Positions 39,048 to 45,503 of a stretch of DNA of 45,503 nucleotides are shown one piece after another (within the stretch, counting starts at the first letter, position 1; the number at the start of each line of letters is the position of its first letter). The notes under the pieces were generated by a model. The model saw nothing but the letters and a program-made list of their open reading frames with translations. It did not search any database and was not told the origin of the DNA. Position numbers and translations under genes: made by a program. The DNA lies in NCBI RefSeq assembly GCF_014269285.1, contig NZ_JACOAF010000053.1, positions 4,250 to 49,752 of the forward strand, in the 5' to 3' direction. Source of the stretch: Rufibacter sediminis (GTDB lineage: Bacteria > Bacteroidota > Bacteroidia > Cytophagales > Hymenobacteraceae).

Positions 39048-41477
39048 CTAGTTGCTTTCCATTCTGAATTTCTCTTCCTCGTTGCCCGTCTTGCGGTTTT
39101 TGCTGCCTTTCACGTTTTTGTTCCCGAAACGGTAAGAGAAGTTGAGGCGCACCAGACGGCTCTCGGTTTTGTTTTCGCTGAGGCTGCGCACCCCAAACGA
39201 CTCGGTCTCATAGCGGGTGGTACGGGTGTTGAACACATCGGCCACGTTGAGGGTGAGGGTGCCTTTGTTCTCCAGCACACTTTTGGAGAGGCCCACGTTG
39301 CCGCTGTACTGCGCCTTGAAGGCATAGGCCCCAAACGTCATGGGTGACATGTACGAAGCGAAGATTTCGGCTTTGAAACCTCTGCCTAGCTGAAAAGTGT
39401 TGCTGCTGGAGAGCATGAAGGAGCCGCGGGCATCGCGGAACCGGGCGGCGCCGTTGGCAAATACCTGGGCGTACAGAAACCCTACGGTGTTGCTGGTGTT
39501 CCACTTGCCGGAGTAAAAGCCTTTCATGTGGGTGATGGTCCCGCTCCACTGGTCGGCGCTGTTGAAGTTGGCGTAGGAGCTCACTACAGCGTTGGTGCCT
39601 TCCAGCGGCTTCACCACTTCAGACAGCACGTTCAGATGGCGGCCGTAGCTCAACGAAGTGAAGAGGGAGTTATTGAGCGTGTGTGATAGTTCAAAGTTGT
39701 GCGAGATGGACGGCTGCACGTTGGGGTTGCCCTGGGCGTACGAGTACTGGCTGAGGTACATCACGAACGGATTCACGATATCGAACCGGAAGCGGTCTAT
39801 CTTCTTGCGGTAAGACACGCCCACCTGCTGTTTCCCTGACACCGCATACTGCCCAGACACGCTCGGGAACAAGTTGAAATAGTTTCTTTCGTTTTCCTGC
39901 TCCAACGTAAGGGAAGTGCCTTTGGTGTTGGTCTGCTCGGCCCGAAGCCCCAGTTGCAAACTCACTTTCCGGAACGTGGTATTGTAAGTGGCGTAGGCGG
40001 CGTTGATGTTCTCGCGGTACACGAAGTGGTTCGTTTTACCGGCGTCCACGGCCCAGTCTCCTTCTGCGGCGGTGCGGCCTTCCCAGAAGATGTCATTGTC
40101 GGTTTTGGTGAAAGTGGCTTTCAGGCCGGCTTCCAGGGAGCCTTTTTTCAGAGGATGCACCAAGTCGGCCGTCACCGTCTGGATGCTGTTGCTAGCCGGG
40201 GAGTTATCCCGCAGGAAAGAGGCGGGCTGGGCTTCTTCTCCGCCGCCGTGGTAATACCGGGTGGAAAACTGGTTCTGCCAGTCTTTGCCGTAGCTGAAGT
40301 AATCGGCGCCCAGCCGCAGCTCGGTTCCCGCGGTGTCCAGCAGCGTTTTGTAGAACACGTTCACCGAGGGGCTCACCACCCGGCTTTTACCCGAAATGTC
40401 CACGGTAGAAAGGTCACCGGGCATTTCCCCCTGGCTTACCCGCGAAACCGTAGTACCCACGCGCCGGCGCTGGTTCAGCATGCCGCGCACCAGAATGCCG
40501 CCCGATGACTTTTTGCTGAAATCATAGTCCAGCCCTGCTTTGAACGAGTTGTTGTCCTGGGTTCTCACCTCGTGGGAACGCTCCCTAATTCGGCTTTCCT
40601 CATTGAGCATGCGGTCTGAGGTGATGGTGGTGAACGGCTGGCTGTGCTGGCGGTCCAAGCTGCCGTACACGTTCAGTTTCTGAGTGCGGTGGTTCAGGCT
40701 GAGGCCGCCGTTGTAACGGGCTTTCTGCCCGATACCGGTGCCCAGGGTCAGAGTGCCGTTGGTGCCGTAATTCTTGTTTTTAGCCGTGATGATGTTGATG
40801 ACCGCGCCGCCCGCCGCATCGTACTTCGCGGACGGGTTGGCGATTACTTCCACCTTTGAGACTCCGTTGGTAGGCATGGAGCTCAGGAAGTTCTTCAGGT
40901 CCTCGCCGCTGAGGTTGGTATTCTTGCCGTCAATCAACACCAGCGCGGTTCTTCCCCGCACCTGGAAATTCCCGTTCTGCTCCACCACGCCCGGTGCCCG
41001 GGTGATGACTTCATCCGTCGTACCTCCGGCCGCTAATGGGCTATCGGCTACGTTCAGCACCAGTTTATCGGCTTGCTGCTCAATGAACGGTTTGTAGCCA
41101 GTCACCGTCACGGCCTTCAACAGCTTGGCATCCAGGGGCAGGAACAGCGCCAGTGGTTTCGCCGCATCGGTTTCCCCCACGCGCAGCGAGTCTACTTTCA
41201 CTTTCTTGTAGCCCAGGTAATCGGCGGTTATAAAGTAGAGGCCATGGGGCAGGTTGGCCAGCTGGAAATTGCCTTTGTCATCAGAAATCACCGCTTCTAC
41301 AAAGGCAGCGTCTGTGTATTTCTTCAGTTGGATGGTGGCATACGGCAGCACGTTCTGGTGCAGGCTGTCTTTCACGGTGCCGCTTATCTTGCCGGGGTGT
41401 ACCTGAGCCTGGCCGGTGAAGGCGGTGAGACCAAGTAAAATTGCTCCGATGGTTTTGGCGAAAGTAGAGGTTTTCAT
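39048..41477 (-). CDS. TonB-dependent receptor-like outer-membrane beta-barrel protein (2)
   Basis: Protein of 809 residues. Signal peptide MKTSTFAKTIGAILLG...GQA. CarboxypepD_reg (about 28-110, GKISGTVKDSLHQNVLPYATI), TonB plug (about 120-230, TDEVITRAPGVV, LVLIDGKNTNLSG, VSKVEVIANPSAKYDAAGG), OMP_b-brl_3 barrel with final strand LVRLNFSYRFG and a charged tail. Likely takes up an unknown ligand with TonB, or acts as a barrel of unknown cargo. Located next to the LytS/LytTR pair, which may regulate it. Upstream is a perfect -7 box (41508-41501) inside a palindrome. Confidence 0.88.
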   Translation of the reverse strand: MKTSTFAKTIGAILLGLTAFTGQAQVHPGKISGTVKDSLHQNVLPYATIQLKKYTDAAFVEAVISDDKGNFQLANLPHGLYFITADYLGYKKVKVDSLRVGETDAAKPLALFLPLDAKLLKAVTVTGYKPFIEQQADKLVLNVADSPLAAGGTTDEVITRAPGVVEQNGNFQVRGRTALVLIDGKNTNLSGEDLKNFLSSMPTNGVSKVEVIANPSAKYDAAGGAVINIITAKNKNYGTNGTLTLGTGIGQKARYNGGLSLNHRTQKLNVYGSLDRQHSQPFTTITSDRMLNEESRIRERSHEVRTQDNNSFKAGLDYDFSKKSSGGILVRGMLNQRRRVGTTVSRVSQGEMPGDLSTVDISGKSRVVSPSVNVFYKTLLDTAGTELRLGADYFSYGKDWQNQFSTRYYHGGGEEAQPASFLRDNSPASNSIQTVTADLVHPLKKGSLEAGLKATFTKTDNDIFWEGRTAAEGDWAVDAGKTNHFVYRENINAAYATYNTTFRKVSLQLGLRAEQTNTKGTSLTLEQENERNYFNLFPSVSGQYAVSGKQQVGVSYRKKIDRFRFDIVNPFVMYLSQYSYAQGNPNVQPSISHNFELSHTLNNSLFTSLSYGRHLNVLSEVVKPLEGTNAVVSSYANFNSADQWSGTITHMKGFYSGKWNTSNTVGFLYAQVFANGAARFRDARGSFMLSSSNTFQLGRGFKAEIFASYMSPMTFGAYAFKAQYSGNVGLSKSVLENKGTLTLNVADVFNTRTTRYETESFGVRSLSENKTESRLVRLNFSYRFGNKNVKGSKNRKTGNEEEKFRMESN

Positions 41478-41492
41478 AGGGCGTTTGGTTAA

Positions 41493-41512
41493 GGAATGAT
41501 CAAACTTATTCC
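41493..41512 (-). promoter_or_regulatory. Receptor 2 -7 box within a 20-bp palindrome
   Basis: On the minus strand TAAGTTTG (41508-41501) is an exact TAnnTTTG box, 23 bases before the ATG. It is framed by GGAAT (41493-41497) and ATTCC (41508-41512). No TTG at -33, as expected for an activator-dependent promoter. Confidence 0.5.
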
Positions 41513-41846
41513 TTCTGCCCCACCGCCCGAAAACTTCTACACCAACGGGCCTTTGCCCGGTACCAACGCCTTACATTCCTGATTTCTCCGGTTCAAATGA
41601 GTCCTGAATTTGGGAATCAGGCCCTCCGTTTTAGTTGTCTTTTTAAAAAATAGCCCTGAAACGGCTCCTTTCTTTTCGGCAGCCTCTCTTATGATTCCGA
41701 GGCAATTTTCCAACGGATCTTTTGCCTCCGGAAGAAAGCAGGTAACGGTATAGACAAACAAACGGAAGAGCCGTATACTCGCACTTTAATTGGCCGCTCC
41801 GGAAATCCTAGGTAAGAATGTACCTGTCGGTGGCCTTCCTTCTATC
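41513..41846. other. Divergent spacer between receptor 2 and the MFS gene
   Basis: No credible gene; a 74-codon frame on the minus strand (41537-41761) has no family-like features. It includes the divergent hairpin at 41626-41664. Confidence 0.45.
41626..41664. repeat. Hairpin family member in a divergent spacer
   Basis: CCGTTTTAG, ...TTTTTAAAAAA..., CTGAAACGG (41626-41634 and 41656-41664) with inner mispairs. Located between two gene 5' ends, hence not an obvious terminator. Confidence 0.45.
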
Positions 41847-43064
41847 ATGGCAACTCCAACCTCTTCTCCCGCGCACCCAGAACTCACCAAGCTCAACCTT
41901 TGGGTCATGACCATCACCACCGGCTTGGTGGTGGCCAACCTGTACTACAACCAGCCGCTGCTGGGCCGCATCTCAGAAACGTTTCAGGTGAGCGAAGCCT
42001 CGGCGGGTAGCCTGGCCATGCTCACCCAGATTGGCTACGCGGTGGGCATGCTCTTCATAATTCCGCTGGGCGATATGCTGCGCCGCAAACGGCTGATCAT
42101 GGTAGATTTTGCCGCCATTATCATCGCCTTGCTGCTGGCGGGCTTCGCGGTGAACATCCAGATGCTGATGGCGGCCAGTTTCCTGATTGGCGCTACCTCA
42201 GTGGTGCCGCAGCTATTGATTCCCATGGCGGCGCATCTAGCCAAGCCCGAGGCCCGGGGCCGGACGGTGGGGTTTGTGATGAGCGGCCTGCTGATCGGGA
42301 TTCTGCTCTCACGCACCATCAGTGGGTTTGTGGGCGTGCACCTGGGCTGGCGCGCCATGTTCTACATTGCCGCGGGCATGATGCTGGTGTTGTGGGGAGC
42401 GCTCTATTTCCTTCTGCCCGAGGTTCATCCGGATTTCAAAGGCACCTACAAAAACCTAATGAAATCACTGGTGCACCTCATCAAGGAACAACCCATGCTG
42501 CGGCTGGTGGCGGTGCGGGGCGCGCTGTGTTACGCTACCTTCGGGGCGTTCTGGACCACGCTGGTGTTTCTGCTGGAAGAGCCGCCGTTCAACGCCGGCA
42601 GTGACGTGGCCGGACTCTTCGGGTTGGTGGGCGCGGGCGGGGCGCTGGCCGCGGGTTACATGGGCAAACTCACCGACAAAGGCGATGCCTTCACCGTGAC
42701 CACCATCAGCATCGCGATGATTGTGGTCTCTTACGTGGTGTTCGGGTTCTCTGGCAGCAGCATCATTGGCTTGGTGATTGGCGTGATTCTCCTGGATCTG
42801 GGCATTCAGGCCACGCACATCTCCAACCAGACGTTCATTTTCTCGCTCATCCCCGAGGCCCGCAACCGCCTGAACACGATCTACATGGTGACCTATTTCG
42901 CGGGCGGCGCCTCCGGCACGTTCCTCGCGAGCCAGGCCTGGCACCTCTGGCAATGGAACGGCGTGGTAGCCGTGGGGCTGATCTTTTCCTCTTTGGCGCT
43001 GGCCCTGCACTTGCTCTTCATGCGCGCCGACAAAACCGTGTATTCTGGGGTGGAGCAAGGATAA
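41847..43064 (+). CDS. MFS transporter
   Basis: Protein of 405 residues with 12 membrane helices. First helix pair YNQPLLGRIS, then the MFS loop 2-3 motif GDMLRRKR (GD-x-R/K-GRR variant), and EARGRTVGF in the repeat. The start at ATG 41847 (MATPTSSP) was preferred to the TTG frame start 41790. The Q-P-L-L-G-x-I pattern with YN is like the YjiJ/AraJ-type multidrug or sugar efflux carriers, but the substrate is unknown. Confidence 0.88.
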   Translation: MATPTSSPAHPELTKLNLWVMTITTGLVVANLYYNQPLLGRISETFQVSEASAGSLAMLTQIGYAVGMLFIIPLGDMLRRKRLIMVDFAAIIIALLLAGFAVNIQMLMAASFLIGATSVVPQLLIPMAAHLAKPEARGRTVGFVMSGLLIGILLSRTISGFVGVHLGWRAMFYIAAGMMLVLWGALYFLLPEVHPDFKGTYKNLMKSLVHLIKEQPMLRLVAVRGALCYATFGAFWTTLVFLLEEPPFNAGSDVAGLFGLVGAGGALAAGYMGKLTDKGDAFTVTTISIAMIVVSYVVFGFSGSSIIGLVIGVILLDLGIQATHISNQTFIFSLIPEARNRLNTIYMVTYFAGGASGTFLASQAWHLWQWNGVVAVGLIFSSLALALHLLFMRADKTVYSGVEQG

Positions 43065-43075
43065 GAAAAGAAGAA

Positions 43076-43125
43076 GCCATTCGTTTCAGGGCCGTTTTCA
43101 CGAAAACAGCCCTGAAACGAATGGC
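43076..43125. terminator. Bidirectional 23-bp hairpin between convergent genes
   Basis: GCCATTCGTTTCAGGGC-C-GTTTT, loop CACG, complement with one C/A mispair (43076-43098, 43103-43125). Between the MFS (stop 43064) and histidine phosphatase (stop 43146). Confidence 0.75.
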
Positions 43126-43145
43126 TCGTTCAGCTAAAGGAACGC

Positions 43146-43733
43146 TTAGTTGGCTGGAGCCACCGAGGCTGCCCCGTACTTCTGCACGTCTACCAATGGC
43201 GCTTTCCCTTCCTGCAGCGTGACTTTGAACAGGTAATCGTATTGATGGTCGGCGATCTCAGCGAAAGGTTTGGTTCCGCCGAAGGCTTCCACCAAGGGCA
43301 AGAGCGTGTTGGAATGACCGGCCACTACCACGGTTTTCCCAGGGTATTCCTGCTTGATTTTCTGCACCAGCGCCGCGTTATCCTTGACCTCGTAGAGCTG
43401 GACGGTTTGTTTTTTGGCCGAAGCCAACGGCGCCAGCGTTTGCTGCGTGCGCTTGTATTTGGTGGCGAAGAAGGCCGCGATGGGCGCGGAAGCCAATTGG
43501 GTTTTCAGGGCCTCGGTCCGCTTCAATCCCGCTTCTGACAGGTCCGGGTCATCGGTCATGGCTCCGGAGGAAGGGGCTTTCTCAGCGTGCCGCACCAGGT
43601 ACACGACCGTGCCCCCGTTAGAGCCCGTTTTTTTACCCGAGGCCGAGGACGCTTTCTGGGCCGAGCAGTTAGACAAAGAGAAAATGGTGAGGAAGCAGAT
43701 GCCCAGCAGAAGAAATGGCTTGAGGTGTTTCAT
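43146..43733 (-). CDS. Histidine phosphatase superfamily lipoprotein
   Basis: Protein of 195 residues. Lipoprotein signal peptide with lipobox SLSNC (Cys about residue 23). The branch-1 histidine phosphatase core is compact and SixA-like: VYLVRHAEK (phospho-acceptor His), DLSEAGLKRTEAL, TKYKRTQQTLAPLA and VVVAGHSNTLLPLVEAFGG (second catalytic His). It hydrolyses an unknown phosphoester in the periplasm or at the surface. Single-gene unit. Confidence 0.88.
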   Translation of the reverse strand: MKHLKPFLLLGICFLTIFSLSNCSAQKASSASGKKTGSNGGTVVYLVRHAEKAPSSGAMTDDPDLSEAGLKRTEALKTQLASAPIAAFFATKYKRTQQTLAPLASAKKQTVQLYEVKDNAALVQKIKQEYPGKTVVVAGHSNTLLPLVEAFGGTKPFAEIADHQYDYLFKVTLQEGKAPLVDVQKYGAASVAPAN

Positions 43734-43790
43734 GGTGAACAGAAGTTAGAAGACCCAAAGTAAGGCAATTCCGGCACGTTTCCAGCACCT

Positions 43791-43826
43791 GTTTTGGGTC
43801 TGTTTTCCTGAAAAGAGCCCTGAAAC
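43791..43826 (-). terminator. Hairpin family member after nudK
   Basis: GTTTTGGGTCTGTTTT, loop CCTG, AAAAGAGCCCTGAAAC, four bases beyond the nudK stop on the minus strand. Confidence 0.55.
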
Positions 43827-43830
43827 GAGT

Positions 43831-44418
43831 TTACACCGCCAGAAGGTGGTGCAATTGGGCGTACTGCAGCAGCATGATGGTTTTGGCGTCTCTGATCTCG
43901 CCGGTATTCATCATGTGGAGGGCCTCAGCAAACGGTAGTTCCAGCACCTCAATGTTCTCCTGCTCCTCGGCGTGGCCGCCGCCTTCGGTCACTTTCATGT
44001 CCTTGCTGTACTCGGCCACAAAGAAGTAGAGCTTCTCCGTGACCGAACCTGGCGACATGTAGGCTTCAAATACTTTCCGTACCTCAGACACTTGGTATCC
44101 CGTTTCTTCCTCGGTCTCGCGCCGGATGCAGTCCTCGGGGTTGTCGTTGTCCAGCAATCCGGCACAGGTCTCCACCAGTAGGCCGTCTGCGTTGCCGTTC
44201 AGGTAGGTGGGCATCCTGAACTGACGGGTGAGCAGGATGTTGTTGCTGCTACGGTTGTAGAGGAAGATACAGGCGCCGTTGCCCCGGTCATAGGCTTCGC
44301 GGGTTTGGGTCTCCCAGGTGCCATCCGGTTTCCGGTAGTCAAAGGTGACTTTGTGCAGGGTGTACCAGTTGTTGGAGAGAAGTTCTTTTCTGATGTTCTT
44401 TACGTTGGTGTCAGGCAT
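43831..44418 (-). CDS. nudK: NudK-like Nudix hydrolase
   Basis: Protein of 195 residues. Strong resemblance to the GDP-mannose hydrolase Nud[67 protein letters not shown] and [12 protein letters not shown]. The catalytic glutamates of the Nudix helix are present in RETEEETG; the segment before it departs from the strict consensus spacing, as in NudK itself. It cleaves GDP-mannose and related nucleotide sugars, recycling precursors of glycan synthesis. Single-gene unit. Confidence 0.87.
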   Translation of the reverse strand: MPDTNVKNIRKELLSNNWYTLHKVTFDYRKPDGTWETQTREAYDRGNGACIFLYNRSSNNILLTRQFRMPTYLNGNADGLLVETCAGLLDNDNPEDCIRRETEEETGYQVSEVRKVFEAYMSPGSVTEKLYFFVAEYSKDMKVTEGGGHAEEQENIEVLELPFAEALHMMNTGEIRDAKTIMLLQYAQLHHLLAV

Positions 44419-44576
44419 GTGTCGTGCGGAATAGGTTTTTCACCTTTTAAGAGAAAGTAGGCTTAAAATAACATCAGGCGGCGTTCATTTGGAAATCTGC
44501 CGGCGTATTCCTGCTTGTTTTTCAGGCTTGTAGCCAGATTTTGAGGCATTCGCCTCGTTCGGCTAAAATATTTACC

Positions 44577-44593
44577 TATAACTATATGTTATA
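44577..44593. promoter_or_regulatory. Palindrome upstream of the TPR gene
   Basis: TATAAC-TATAT-GTTATA, 33 bases before the ATG at 44627. Position fits an operator or core promoter, but no TAnnTTTG box is evident. Confidence 0.3.
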
Positions 44594-44626
44594 AAAACAG
44601 TATGTAGCAGGAGTTAAAACAACAAT

Positions 44627-45358
44627 ATGCGACTGCTTTCTTCAACCAGACCTTTGGCCCGTATCTATCTCTTTTTTCTGCTGCTGACGGTGGCGGCCAG
44701 TGGCTGCAAAACCGCGAAAACCCACTACCGCGAGGGGCTGGAGCGGGCCAGCAAAGATGATTATTCCGGGGCCGTGCGCGAGTACGATGCCGCCATCGCC
44801 AAGAAGCCCAACGACGGCAGCCTGTACCGGTTGCGGGGCGTGGCCAAGTACGAGATGGAAGACTTTGACGGCGCTTTCGCCGATTTCACCCAGGCCATTA
44901 ACCTGGTGCCCAATGATGCCGAGTCGTTCAAATTCCGGGGCGACATCAAGCAGAACCGGGGCGAGTACAAACAAGCCATCGAGGATTATAACCAGGCCAT
45001 CACGCACCAGCCCAGTTACGCCAAAGCCTACAACAACCGGGGACTCAACCGCGCCCGCCTCAAAGACATGAAGGGGGCCGCCCAGGATTTCAGCCAGGCC
45101 ATCACCCTGCAGGACGATTACGCCGTGGCTTACCTGAACCGCGCCAACCTGCGCATGCGCCAGAAGCAGTACAACCCCGCCAAGGAAGACTATGACAAAG
45201 CCATTTCCCTGGACGCGAACATGGTGCAGGCCTACTATAACCGCGGCGTTCTGAACCACACCCGCAGAAACAAGAAAGCCGCCTGCGCCGATTGGCAAAG
45301 AGCCTTTGAACTGGGTTCTCCGCAGGCCAATGACCTGCTCAAGCGTTTCTGCAAGTAA
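44627..45358 (+). CDS. TPR repeat lipoprotein
   Basis: Protein of 243 residues. Signal peptide with lipobox AASGC (Cys about 27), then six tetratricopeptide repeats, each with the pattern ...GA--DY--AI---P..., for example YSGAVREYDAAIAKKP, FDGAFADFTQAINLVP and YNPAKEDYDKAISLDA. The last unit, KKAACADWQRAFELGS, has the Sel1/CADW variant common in Bacteroidota. A protein-interaction scaffold facing the periplasm; partner unknown. The window ends 145 bases later without another gene. Confidence 0.9.
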   Translation: MRLLSSTRPLARIYLFFLLLTVAASGCKTAKTHYREGLERASKDDYSGAVREYDAAIAKKPNDGSLYRLRGVAKYEMEDFDGAFADFTQAINLVPNDAESFKFRGDIKQNRGEYKQAIEDYNQAITHQPSYAKAYNNRGLNRARLKDMKGAAQDFSQAITLQDDYAVAYLNRANLRMRQKQYNPAKEDYDKAISLDANMVQAYYNRGVLNHTRRNKKAACADWQRAFELGSPQANDLLKRFCK

Positions 45359-45503
45359 GCTCACGGGTACTGTAGGACAACTCTTTCGTCCCTCTTAGAA
45401 GGAGGTAGGGAATAATTTCTCCTGCTGATCATGGCAGTTCTGGTCTTTTGTTGGGACAATCTCTTATGGTTCTTTTTCTATGGCCTTACTATGGCGCGGG
45501 TTT
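45359..45503. other. End of window, nothing recognised
   Basis: 145 bases after the TPR gene with no gene start or clear terminator visible. Confidence 0.4.

Noticed and set aside
41537-41761. 74-codon frame upstream of receptor 2
   Set aside because: Contains the hairpin-family member and no conserved feature; it lies in the divergent promoter region.

Overview
The window looks like chromosome of a Bacteroidota bacterium of the order Cytophagales, most likely family Hymenobacteraceae (Rufibacter/Pontibacter/Hymenobacter type). The basis is a type IX secretion sortase with a T9SS C-terminal sorting domain, two CarboxypepD_reg/TonB-plug/beta-barrel outer-membrane proteins, LytTR/LytS two-component genes, promoters of the Bacteroidota form (TTG, about 20 bases, TAnnTTTG), and almost no Shine-Dalgarno sequences. 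The genus call is inference. No rRNA, tRNA, CRISPR array, transposase or integrase was seen.

Layout. 1-1062: 3'-truncated, AT-rich membrane acyltransferase (minus). 1234-7318: porV2-like then porU2-like type IX secretion genes, cotranscribed on the minus strand. 7604-10428: PadR repressor plus a PspC/DUF2807 membrane protein, an envelope-stress type operon. 10621-13232: secreted alpha/beta hydrolase and CCA-adding enzyme, convergent around a long hairpin. 13233-13981: repeat-rich spacer. 13982-17024: methylmalonyl-CoA epimerase, divergent from an iron-sulfur assembly operon, iscS-iscU-(unknown 135 aa)-iscA. 17025-19405: repeats, an NTF2-like lipoprotein, a glycine-zipper protein and a 41-aa membrane peptide gene missed by length cut-offs. 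19406-25696: an AT-rich KAP-type membrane NTPase followed by SbcC without SbcD. 25697-26102: second repeat cluster. 26103-28956: ammonium transporter, secreted thermonuclease-like lipoprotein, second glycine-zipper protein. 29079-38707: outer-membrane receptor, dihydrolipoamide dehydrogenase, fructokinase-like PfkB kinase, SDR oxidoreductase, APH-like kinase, LytTR regulator and its histidine kinase. 39048-45358: second outer-membrane receptor, MFS transporter, histidine-phosphatase lipoprotein, NudK-like Nudix hydrolase, TPR lipoprotein.

Most genes are housekeeping or envelope functions. The unusual material is between genes. At least a dozen intergenic hairpins share one sequence plan (GTTTY-RGGSC-YGTTTT, 3-4 nt loop, mirror arm). 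Several REP-like palindromes occur as inverted pairs, including two composite elements of almost equal length (158 and 156 bp) with nearly identical 26-bp ends. The best candidates for something undescribed are the AT-rich KAP NTPase with its adjacent 41-aa membrane peptide, the cysteine-free 135-aa protein inside the iron-sulfur operon, and the structured iscS-iscU intercistronic region. Start codons were moved downstream of the longest reading frame where signal peptides, family N-termini or promoters demanded it.
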